Below, piece after piece: positions 11,452 through 22,744 of a stretch of 64,000 nucleotides of DNA. The position numbers and the translations under genes are program-made. The stretch comes from Nageia nagi (Eukaryota > Pinophyta), in assembly GCA_050084985.1 (NCBI GenBank), contig JBITNC010000001.1, positions 184,450,001-184,514,000 of the forward strand, read 5' to 3'. Position 1 is the first letter of the stretch. Each line of letters opens with the position of its first letter. The notes under the pieces were generated by a model. It searched no databases and was not told where the DNA came from. It worked only from the letters and a program-made list of their open reading frames with translations.

Positions 11452-14000
11452 CTAAGGTAGATGGAACATGTTCATTAAAGAACTAGTTCTATTAGTGCAT
11501 GCATCTAAATCTTCTAAAACATTCATAATGTGATCTATTAAGGTATCATCATCATCCTTTTCATCTATTTGATTTACTCCCCTTATCTCACTCAATGATT
11601 TCCAAAACACTATCTCTTTGTCATAGGTAAAGCTCTTAATTGTATGATATGAGACATAAATTCTCAAACAACTTTCAAGTTTTTTCTCCAATCTATTTCA
11701 TGTTTTCAATTTGATATATTGTAAAGCATCAAAAACCCTTTCATCCTCCATAGAATCTAAAATCATTATCTGACATGTTTGTATAAATGAAAATACGTTG
11801 ACATTGAATCTTGTAGAGTACTACTTGAATACAATTTTTTCCATAATTATGTTATAGAACTAGGATTTAATGGATTCATTAATTCTTTAAACTAAACAAC
11901 CATTTTCAAGATGAAACATCCAAATTGTTGAATTAAATCCCTTTTATCTAGAATTCCTTTGTTTTGTACTTTGTTAACTTCTACATTTTTTCCAAAATGA
12001 GTAACAATATTCTCCATATGTTTATTAAAAAATTAACTTGTATTGTTATAATTCAAAATAGGATTCCAAAAATTCAAATTCAGTATAGCCATAACTTCAA
12101 GCAAATCATCTCTTTGAAATCTTTCTCCAATTTCTTTGGTCAATGTATCTGTGATGCTTCTCATCTTTATCCTTGATTCCTACAAAATTCTTTCAAATCT
12201 AACAAGCATCACAAGCACTTGTTCAAATTCAATTTTTGTATATGACACCATATCTTGTATTTCAAAACAATATAAAGGAATATATTTTCTATTGACATTG
12301 GTACAAAGTCTGTTAACAATATTGAATGTAAGAAAACTTTTTGGATTTTTCACAGTTGTCAATGAATTCTAATTATCAAATAATGGATATATAAATTGTA
12401 TTCATACAACCTATGAATAGTCCAACATACTATTCCTTTCATTTACAAAATCAATTATATATATAGATATTTCTTGAGCAATCTTGATCAATTCATTCAT
12501 TTCATATAACATTAGTATCATTTTGCATAATATTAATAGTGTTTCAAATTTTATCATGCAATACAACAATACTTTGGCTCTATTAATAACTTTTCTATTT
12601 TGATAGAAAAACCTATAAAAATTTGATATTGTTGAAATACTCTTTCTATAGGTTTAAACATTGAAATCTATATAGTATACACATGTCTCAACATTCTTTT
12701 TCCATCAAATTTTTCGAGTGCAAATTGTTGGAATTTGACATTCCTTTTAGATATTTTTGAAAAGTATCCATACACCTCATCTATAAATTCCTCTACTTTA
12801 TCCATACAAGTATTTTTTGTTACTATCTTCTATGCAAGGTTCAATCTATGAACCATACAATGAATAGGTATCATATATAGAGCAAATGATGTTTGAAGTA
12901 AGACACAAAATTCATTTATGTTTTCTTGTGTTATTGATACACCATTTGCACCTACACATTAGCTTTGTTGCAATTTCTTCATAATTCATATTAGCATTCT
13001 CTTTCAAGTTATTTATAATAAGATTGAAAATGTTTTTTGAGTTACAAACTTTTTTCATTCTATGTATTATTAGCAAATGGGGTTGTCTAACATGTTCTAT
13101 GAATGTGTAAACATGTATGCATACCCAATATGTGCTATCTACTATAGTTACCTCATTAATTGATAAAAAAATGAATCTTTCATTTTTAACACTTTCTTTT
13201 ATATCTTCTCTTTCCATCAATGCAAGATATTTCACCATTTCCCAATCACTCCGATCATACCAATGAGAAGTTGGAAGGTACTAGACACCTAATAAATCAA
13301 AAAATATTTCATGATCACAAAAATATGTTATTAGTCTACCTTATTTCAAAAGATAAGATATAACAACAAATTGTAAAATTTTTGAAACTAAAGTTTTATC
13401 TCTTATGTTTCTATATTGTGCTACAATTAAGGTGCCTATTTGTTCACAAATTCTTTTTTTCTTCCAAATATTGTTATATTAAATTTCATATTTGTTATGG
13501 AAATAATTAGTCTCATCCTTTACAATTTGAACTTTTCTAACTATTCCATCTTGATATATTATTTTCACATATGCCTTTCCATAATGTTTTTCAATTGTGT
13601 CATATTTAAGCTGCATCTTCTGTTCCCTCCTTAATTTCCATGAACAAATCTCACATTTACATTTTTTTGGTGGATCATCATTTTCAAGAATCACTAGGAT
13701 AATAAACAAAAATCATGATGATCATTCTTTTTTAAATGATCTACCAATAGACCAACAAATTCATTTTTTATTAGATTTTTGAGAAGCACTTCTTGCAAAT
13801 TTCATTTTTTCATGACTTTTAGTCTCTCTATTAGATCCACTATTGTGAATTTCTACTAGATTATTAGGAGCAAACATACCTACCTTAGGTGTAGGTTTTA
13901 TATTGTTATTATTCATGATATTGTCAAATTCAAGCATGTAATTATCAAAAATATCTTCAAGTGGTGGCATATTAGGATCACCAATATTTTTTGTATACAA
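11452..14000 (-). pseudogene. hAT-like transposase relic (DUF4371 type)
   Basis: This family derives from hAT DNA transposases, often annotated in plants as zinc-finger 862-like or KIAA1586-like; intact members would bind and cut transposon ends. Reading the minus strand, a Cys-rich piece with KCKCEICSWKLRREQKMQLK and YDTIEKHYGKAY lies at 13709-13479. A core with SINEVTIVDSTYWVCIHVYT and EEIATKLMCRC follows at 13238-12912. In another frame HCMVHRLNLA lies at about 12863-12840, matching the conserved HCMAHRxNL motif. Downstream come pieces resembling the family's YFSKxxKR and MLRHVxTxWISM blocks (about 12760-12660). A last open piece at 11691-11452 is acidic. Several frameshifts and stops show it is dead. 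The N-terminal part may start near 14000. No terminal inverted repeats were found. Confidence 0.65.
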
Positions 14001-14199
14001 ATATATTTCTAATCATATGATGACTCAACCAAAATTTAACTATTGATATGTAAAGGCAAAATAATAATAGATTATGGAAAAGAACTTATGACTATCATGT
14101 TGTAATATTCTGATGCCTCTCCAACCATGAAATATTTTCCAATATTATTTTCTAGTGGTAGATAATCACACTTATTTCTCTTAAATTTTCTAGTGGGTT

Positions 14200-14745
14200 C
14201 CATTCCTCAAAGATGAGGATCTATAATCCATCATATATGGGTGTCTGCAATCCCTCAAAGATAGGAATTTGTAATCCCTAAAATATGAGCATCTACAATC
14301 CATAAATGATGAGTGTATGTAATAAACAAAATGAGCATCTAAATTTTTGAGATACTTTAATGATAAGCATCTAAATTCCTTAGATGATGATCATATAAAA
14401 GGTTAAATACCCTACCTTATGAGCATCTACAATCCCTCATAGATGAGCATATATAATACATTATAGAAAAGCATATATAATCCCTCATAGATGAGCATTT
14501 ATAATCCTTTACAAATGAGCATGTGCAATCCCTCATAGATGAGCATATACAATCCCTCATATATGAGCATATGCAATCCCTCATATATGAGCATCTAAAA
14601 TCCCTCACATATGAGCATCTACAATTCCTCATAGATGAGCATATGGAATTCTTAGTTTTCAAGCATCTGCAATCCCTTGCAAATGAGTGTTTACAATCCC
14701 TCATACATGAGCATCTACAATCCCTCACAAATGAGCATATGAGAG
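14200..14745. repeat. 24-bp minisatellite (gatgagcatctacaatccctcata)
   Basis: About twenty units of gatgagcatctacaatccctcata are visible. They are worn at the left end (14200-14400) and regular from 14405. Because 24 is a multiple of three and indels are rare, both strands stay open: minus 14417-14788 reads as repeated SSMRDCRC, and plus 14523-14777 as repeated HLQSLIDE. These frames follow from the repeat and are not evidence of a gene. Confidence 0.9.
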
Positions 14746-16100
14746 AAATTAAAAAGTTAAAATGTTGGTATATCTGATCAAATCTCATAAACTTTATATA
14801 TAGGGTATTATTGGTAATTTCATTAGCAAATAGTAAATTTTTTATTTATTTTCAAGGTGATTTCTTACAAAAATATAGGAGGTATAAGTGGCTATTTGCA
14901 CTTATATTTATAAAAAATTATAAAATGTTAGCAACCTAACCCATAATTTTTTTATTCTTGTAAAATTTGGGCTAAATGGTGCAATATTCAAGGTTTGAAT
15001 ATTTGAAATATTTAAATATAAAAAGAAACCTTTATTAGTCAATTGGAAAATATTCATCACTTTGCATAATGTTGTTGAAAATCCACCTCAAACTTTAAGA
15101 ACACATTACATACTTATAGATATGGTTGTAAAAATATATGGAAAATATCATGAAAGCTCAGCTGGAAATGAATTTGCACTTGATTATGAACTATATTTGA
15201 GAAGAAAAAAGTGTTGTATTTCTCTACAATATAAGAGAAAGAAAAGATTATCATGAGCAACCTTTATTACTAATCTTAGCTATGCAAGGGATTATGAATT
15301 CTACCACATCCTTATATTAAAATAACATGGTCATAGAAACAATCATTCAAATTTATTTCTTGCACAAGTTTAATATGGTAAGTTATGAACTGTAATAGTT
15401 TTGTATTTATATTTATCATGTTATTATTTATATGTTAATGTATACACTTATATCTATATTATGTTTTTGGTTTTGTAAATGATGAGGTTACAAAATAATG
15501 TCATCATAAAATATCATTTCATGGGGAATTATCTAATAGGAATCATCTTTTTCAATAGTAAATTTAAATTGAAAGAAATGATGTTTAATATATTAGTTTT
15601 TATTATTATCTTATGTATTAATTTAGTTTTACTCCAAGTGCTTAAGATGTATAAGGTTACTAGAGAGCCTTTCAAAACTCCCAAATTTGGTACTTTTCTA
15701 ATTTTATAAATAAATAAAATAAGATTTTTTATTTGTATTACTATAATAACTTCATGAAACCCAATTTCATAGTTGCTAAATATTACATCAATAAATTTTT
15801 TAAAATTGAATTTGACTCAAAACCAACTCAATTTCACTCTTACTTAATTCAATATATGAAATTTAGCCCTAAAAATATAAAATCTAAAATGGTTCTTACA
15901 ACTCCATAATAAGAAATCACATACACTATATATAGTAGGAGAGATACCATTGATGGAAGAAATAACTTGATTAATATAACATTAACAATTAACATGAAAA
16001 GTCTTATCAATAACTCCAAGCTCAAAATCACCCCTAAAGATTAGAAAAATTCTGCAATCTAACACTAGGTTGGGTTGAATTTTCAAAGAAATTATGTTTT
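14746..16100. other. AT-rich stretch without recognised gene
   Basis: Short frames at 15062-15256 and 15479-15709 carry no recognised domain; the second is hydrophobic, as random AT-rich frames often are. A minus frame at 15849-16031 likewise shows nothing. Confidence 0.4.
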
Positions 16101-17080
16101 TATCCTTTCCTTTATTCAATAAAATATCATGGTAGTCAAAGGAAAACTCTACTTTTAATGTCTATATAATCACTTCACAATTCTATCATAATTGCTTGGT
16201 GATTTCATCATAATCACTTCATGTCACTCTATTTGGGCTCTATACTGATGAACTTGAAAAACTAATCTAAAAAACCTTAGGCCTAAGTATGGGTTATTTT
16301 TTTCATGATTCAATTATATTATTTTTTCTCTTTGTAGATGATTTTATTTTTCTATCTCATACAACAACTAAGCTTCAACATTAGGTTGACATAATGAGTG
16401 CTTAATGTGCTACTCATGGTCTCAAAGTTAAACTTAAAAATATTAAGGTGATATCCTTTAACATGTCAAGAGAATATTCTTCTAAATCCACCTTTGTTTC
16501 TAAGTGTAACCTATAGTAATAGTCACCCTGTACACATATTTGATTATACTCTTCATAAGTCCTACTTTTAGCTTGATTATAACCTCTTAGAATAGATTAA
16601 ATTAAGGTTGTAACTATAACACTTAAAAGATAATATTTTTAATTCTATTTTTAGCATATCATGAAAAAATATAAACTCTTCCATGCTTTTATCTCTCCAA
16701 GTTTGCTTTATGAATGTGAAATTTGGAGACCTAGCTTGCAACACTATGGTTGGGCTTACATTAAGAGGTCTTTGGTTAATATGTTCTCAAAATCCATTCA
16801 GTTCAAAATACTTATACCTCATTCCATCATTTTGTTGAATTTGATTCATACTTAATGTTGTATCTTATAAAATTCCATATTATTATAATTTTGAATAGGA
16901 TCCATCACTTGATTTTAACACTCCTACCTCAAAGAGATACCCTCTCTTAACACTCAAAGCATTAATAGAACTTGCAAATTTGTTGATGTTAGTACTCAAA
17001 ATCCACCTATCTCATGTGATACATAGGTAAAAATTAAAATCAACATTAACATCATTTTCAACCTATTGGTTTGTAGGACC
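16100..17080 (+). pseudogene. LINE relic, copy 1 (RT and C-terminal part)
   Basis: LINEs copy themselves by target-primed reverse transcription. The plus strand reads SLFGLYTDELEKLI near 16225, then FLFVDDFIFLSHTTTKLQ near 16320-16380, the non-LTR RT catalytic block with VDD for the usual ADD. Next comes GLKVKLKNIKVISFN at about 16410-16460. Downstream, FISPSLLYECEIWRPSLQHY at 16690-16750 matches the LINE block following RT (LxxPxLLYGxEIWG). Stops and shifts break it. It is homologous at DNA level to copy 2 (19370-20235) over its full length. No endonuclease or poly(A) tail is seen, so it is a truncated piece. Confidence 0.7.
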
Positions 17081-17815
17081 TATCATCTATTTTTTAATAT
17101 CACCAATGTAGGGTGTGAAAGTTAGACATAAAACCTTAAATTTGTGTGCATAGTGATTTCCTCCCTCTCAATGTATAGTTAAAATATTCATTGATGAATA
17201 CCTTACTTAATTGCAATATCAATAACTAAAAGGTAGAAAAAATAGAATGTTTAAAGCCACAAAAAAGGTAACTGGGTTATTTTTCAAAGTGGTAGAGTTT
17301 GGATATGTGATAACCCTCCTTCAAGATGGAATAAACCTTTTCCCATATTAGCATGATGTAGAGCATCAAGTCTTCATTCTCATATCAATATTATCATATG
17401 GAATTATGACAATTCCTTATTTCCTTTTCCAATATGGTAGTTGTTCACTTATGTTTCATATAATTGGTGATAAGGATCTCATTCTTCTTATCCAAACACA
17501 TGAAACATGCATGAATACCATTCTATACATGTTATTCTTGATTTTTTCTTACAAATAAAATAATCACTAATGAATCAAAGGCTTTGGGGTTATTTATTTC
17601 TTATGCAATGACCACATAACTCCATGCATATGTTTAGAATGCTTATATCTCCATGCTATATGCATATGGATTTCTCTTGATAGGAATTTAATATTTCATC
17701 ATCTTTACATTGTTATAAGTTATTTTTCTCTTACTTATTCATTGCACTACATTGTACATGATGTCAACTTATCCTACCTAAAGTTTTACCCTAGGATATT
17801 TAATTTTATTTATGT
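17081..17815. other. Possible endonuclease 5' part of LINE copy 2; otherwise nothing
   Basis: Plus-strand readings are fragmentary and no endonuclease N-terminal motif is firm. It lies directly before the recognisable endonuclease end of copy 2 and may be its worn 5' part. Confidence 0.25.
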
Positions 17816-20800
17816 TATGTGATATCATGGTATTAGGAGATTTGAATTCACAAACAAGCACATCCCAATCCTATCTACATAATATTTCTTCATATCCTAT
17901 TCAAATATTAGAGATTAATCCCAATGAATTAGGAATAATACAATAGTTAGATGATGCTACGAAAAATAACATATTTTATTAAAAACACCTTTTCAACTTA
18001 GATGAAGTACATGAGTTAAGTATTTTAAATGGGATTTCTAATTTCCCTCAATCAAGATATTCTACATTTTTCCCTTTTTTTGGTGGTAGCAATATGGTTG
18101 ATTATGTTCTAAATAATCTTCTCTTCACCTTCTCTTTTATTAATCTTAATATATTCAATACTCCACCTCTATTTGATCATCATTATCTCACCCTTACCCT
18201 TCCACTTAACATACACCTCCCCACTCACCCCCCACTCTTTTCCCCAGTACCCCACACATATATTTTGATTGTAATATTAACTACATTTATACAAAAATAC
18301 AAAATAAATATCTCTCCTACCTCCACTTCATACAATACCCCATCTCATAGTGGATTTTTTTCTCTATATCCCTTTTTTTCATACACCATTGAATCCTTCT
18401 CTCATATGATCAACACCCCATCCCCTTATCCTCACAATGGTCATTACCCCATAACTCATGGTTTAATAATGAATTCAAGACCCTGCATAAACTCACCTAT
18501 TTAATTATATAATGGAACCCTTGTATAGCTAAAGAGGCCTAAATAATATATTGTAACCTCCTTAAAAATAAGAAAAGATAATACACTATTGTGAAAAGAT
18601 TAAAAATCATCCATATGTTGAAGATAAATGATAAAATATTTTGGTTTTCCTTTATTCTTAAGTCTCTCCTATGGTTTATCATTCACCTAGAAATATATTC
18701 CACCTATTCCTACACCCTGCACAATGTATCAAATCAGCCCTCCATTATTCCCAACTCTCAACCTCATCCTTACCACTTCTTCATTGATCAAATGGTCATG
18801 TGAGCTATTCATAAATTCCCAATTGGTAAAGTGGTTGACTTTAAAAAGTTAAGTGTTAAATTTCTTAAGTACAATTCTATAGTTTTGTATTTCCATATTG
18901 TTAAAACATTGAAATACATATCTTCTCATGGTATTCCCCATCTAGGACCTCCAATATCTTCCATCATATTTAGAAATTTAAAAATCCATTCAACCTTAGC
19001 AACTATGGAACAATTATGGTCAGCCAAACCCTAACAAAAGTCTTTTCCATGACTCTTAATGAGTTGATACATGACTTTGTTAAAATGCATAATATTTGTG
19101 TATCAATTCAAGCTAGCTTTTGTAGAAAGTACTTCATTATTAACCATATCCTCACTCTATGGGCCATCATTGAAGAAGCTTGAGCCAAAAAATATAAGGT
19201 TTATTATTACTTTAGTGACTTCCATAAATCCTTTAATACTATCCCTAGATAGATCCTATTCTAGATACTTGAGAACATAAGGTTCCATACATATTTCATA
19301 TCCCATGTCATGATATTATATGAACTTGTGGTTGGCCAAATTCAAGTAATTTTCCACTCATCTAATATAGTCTATAACATTATTGATGTAAAACCCCTTT
19401 CACCTACTCTATTTAAGTTTTACATTGATGAAATTGAAAAACCAATATCAAACACCTTAGGAACCAAGTTTCAATTATTTCTTAAATGATTCCATTATCT
19501 CAAATTTTTCTCTTTGTAGATGAAATCATTTTTTTATCTCATACAATAGTTGGAATCAAATGTCATGTTAAAACCTTCACTACATTTTATGTTACACATA
19601 GTCTCTAAGTTAATCCTAAAAAGATAAAGGTAATTTCCTTTAATATATCAAGATTAAAGGCCTCCAATACCCACCTAACTTTCTAAGGTCAACCTATTGA
19701 GATAGTGATTTTTTACAACTATTTAGGTGTTCTCTTCACAAAACCTACTTCTAGCTTGATACTAACATCCTAGAACATATTGAAAAAAGACTATGCTACA
19801 ATAGACACACTCAATATATAATATTTTCAACTCTATTTCTAGAATATCATGGTAATAATTAAATGTTTTCATATGCTTTTCTCTCTAACCTCACATTATA
19901 GATGTGAAGTTTTAGGACCTAGCTTGAGACACCTTGGTTGTGTTTACATCACAAGGGTTTTGGTAAAAATTCTCTCAAGATCCACTCAATATAAAATAAT
20001 TATACCACATACCATCATTTTAGTTAAATTTTATGCATACCACATGTTTTCTCTTATAGTATTCCATTTTATTGAACTTGTTAATTGAATCCATCATATG
20101 ATTTCAACATCTTTTAACTCAAATAGATAGTCTCTTTTAGTCCTCAAATGTTTAATGAAACTTATAAGTAAAGTTATTCATTGGTATTGGTTCTCAAATT
20201 CCACCTCTCTTTTGAGATCCATAAGCCTACATATCAAGTGAGGTTATCCCTCTTAACTCCTAAATATGAATTCTAATCCTTCTACCCAAGATATCATAAA
20301 AAAGATCAAGAAGGAAATCTAATCAGCTTACCGAAGGAAAAATTGGATTGAAATAAAGAAAATGATTTCACAAAAGCTCTTGTATTAGATTTAGATTATG
20401 TGAAACTATATAATTATGATATTATTATCCAAGAAAGGGTTTGCTCACACTACCTCTATATCTAGACATACCACCATATCCTTAGAAACCAACGTATATG
20501 CACACTATTGAGCATGAAACCAAAGACAAAAGTATTTAATTTTCATTTATCCCATATACTATAAAATTTAAGGTGAGTTTTATTTCTTATACAAAGGTAC
20601 TCATACTTTGAAATTATGAATAAATTATGAAGAACAAAAATGCATCATACTCTATATCAGATAATCCATCCATCTCATATGAAAAGTGATGATTGATAGA
20701 TATTACAAAAAAAAAGCTCCAAACTTATCATATTTTATTATCAACCATAGTAAACTACAAATTTAAAGCTTCATATGAACCCTAAATACTCTAGAAGGAT

Positions 20801-21330
20801 TACCTGTCATCTCATTACTTTTAAACCTACTATGGTTACTATTGATTGAAATTATGCAATATTTATATGCCCATGAATTGCAACCAAATGAGCTACTATG
20901 GATGGACTACTTTTCAAAGTTAAACCATTATTACATCAAAATGATTTCTATTTATAGGAAAAAATTCATTAAATATCTAAAAATACTAACTCATACTTGA
21001 CTATTGCTATTGGCCATCGATCACTTACATTCAAAGAGAACTATCACTAACTTATAGGGTTTTTCAGAATACTATAGTATTCCCTTCATATGGCATATAT
21101 GGTATTCTTTCTATGGTGGTTGTCTATGTATGTTTAATCCCTCAAACTAACCTCTTGCTAACTATCAACATGGTAATTTCTCCTTTTGCATTTAATATCA
21201 TCTTTAAAACCTTACCAAATGAGTTAAATAGGTTTTTGAACTCTACATGTCTAGTAATGGATGAACTATGGATTTTCACCTCCTTATGGGATTTATACTC
21301 TATTTTATTATGATTATTTCTTATAACACT
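17816..21330 (+). pseudogene. LINE relic, copy 2 (endonuclease, RT, C-terminal zinc region)
   Basis: The order fits a plant non-LTR retrotransposon. The endonuclease end begins at about 17840 with LGDLNSQTS (GDFN-like). At 18000-18200 it continues with ELSILNGISNFPQSRYSTFF, NMVDYVLNNLLF and DHHYLTLTLPL, the S/D-x-VDY and xDHxxL blocks of the exonuclease-endonuclease-phosphatase fold. The 18094-18504 open frame is the tail of this domain plus a proline-rich decayed run. RT pieces follow: PLSPTLFKFYIDEIEKPI at about 19395 and a worn FVDE-x-x-FLSHT block at 19510-19560. The RCEVLGPSLRHLGCVYI block lies at 19897-19960. At 20960-21310 pieces like LLLAIDHLHS and TINMVISPF resemble the C-terminal CCHC-like region. 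Many stops are present. Confidence 0.65.
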
Positions 21331-22740
21331 AATTTTAAACTATCTACTTGGCCTCAGTAAAGTTGGTTATATTATATATAGGTTTTTTGGACTCTTGCAT
21401 ATCCTGTTAAAACTTCAACTTGGACTCCAAACTCTCTCATGATATTTACTACTTTGTTGTTGATGCCATCTATCTCTTGGGCTTAGAATTAGTACAAAAA
21501 TTAGTTTAATGGACTTACTAATGTCATAATTTTATCCTTCAAGCTTTTGGATCCTTAACTTATTATGTTTTCTTTATCTATACTTTTTATTAGTATCCAA
21601 GATAAATATGTTTGAAAACATATCCTTTATACCCCTAGAACTTAGTGTAAAATTTGATAACTTGACCTTGTTGATGTTGTTGTTTCAGTTCCAACCCATA
21701 TGTCCTTCTTATTTCTTTTCTTGAGTATCTTTCTTAGTTATGTTGATATCATTAGCTTCACATCTTTAAGGATTAATGTAAATTACATCCACTTTATTTT
21801 ATTGATATCACTTGATTATATTTATCTTGGATTTCTTACTTGCTAATACTTAGTGTATTTTATGCTCCTCTTCTCATAAATGCCTCCCTTAACCTATTTG
21901 TTAATGTCATCATACAACAACACTTTATTATTTTTATTCTTATCCTAGGTTAGTATTGGGAATAATTTCTCTGATATAATCCAACTCTTTTTATTTGAAT
22001 CCAAAAAAAATATATACAAATAATGAATTAATGAAAATTTCATATGCAAAGAATGAATAATGAATTTGGTATATTTATATACATTTTATGGCTCTTAGGG
22101 GAGACCTTTGCCACAAAATTATTGAACTCAAACTTAAGTGATCCCTTGTATCATACTCAAAATGGTTGTAACTGATTCCAATTCCTTAGCTTGTAGATCC
22201 AAAAATGTAGCCATGCTACACTCTATTGCTAGTACTTTATTAATTTTCTTATATGAAATGACTCTATATTTTTGTGCTACCTCCCATATTTGTTGTAACA
22301 AATGCTTGATTCTCTTCTATTTTTTAGGGGCTATCATATGGCTTCCAAAATATTGGGATGCCCTTAGTGATAAGGGTATTCAGACCTTCTTGAATTTCCT
22401 ATAGCTCTTAAGTTCTATTTCATATTATTGGGATTCCACCACTACATTCTCTACCTTCATTAGTTTGATGAACTATATCAATGCCTTATTTTTATCAATG
22501 TGGGTGGCCTATAACTCAAAATTTGGAGCTTGGTTAATGATTTGGATAATTGCTTGAGCTTCCCCTTTCTTCTAATTAGTAGATATTTACACTCGATCAA
22601 ACTCAAGATGAAGCTCGGTAAGTGCTCCTTTACTATTTTGTACATAATCAAATAATGAAGTTAAATTCTTTAATTTTTTGGCTATTTTGGTTGATATTTT
22701 TGCTTAATCCTAGCCAATATATTGATTTTAAAACTAATCA
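21331..22740. other. No recognised gene
   Basis: An open frame at 22138-22404 has no recognised domain. The stretch may hold the 3' end of the antisense relic that follows, but no motif is clear. Confidence 0.35.
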
Positions 22741-22744
22741 TGCT

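Noticed and set aside
11440-14010. Terminal inverted repeats of a hAT element around the DUF4371-type relic
   Set aside because: No matching inverted ends or 8-bp duplication could be found by eye.
14200-14745. CRISPR-like regular repeats
   Set aside because: Units are directly contiguous, with no unique spacers, and the context is a plant nuclear genome.
14417-14788. 123-residue Cys-rich minus-strand frame that looks like a small repetitive secreted or zinc-binding protein
   Set aside because: It is exactly the translation of the 24-bp minisatellite, and the opposite strand is open for the same reason.
18094-18504. Longest open frame in the window (136 codons) as a free-standing gene
   Set aside because: Its first third is the end of the LINE endonuclease and the rest is a decayed Pro-rich run in the same element.
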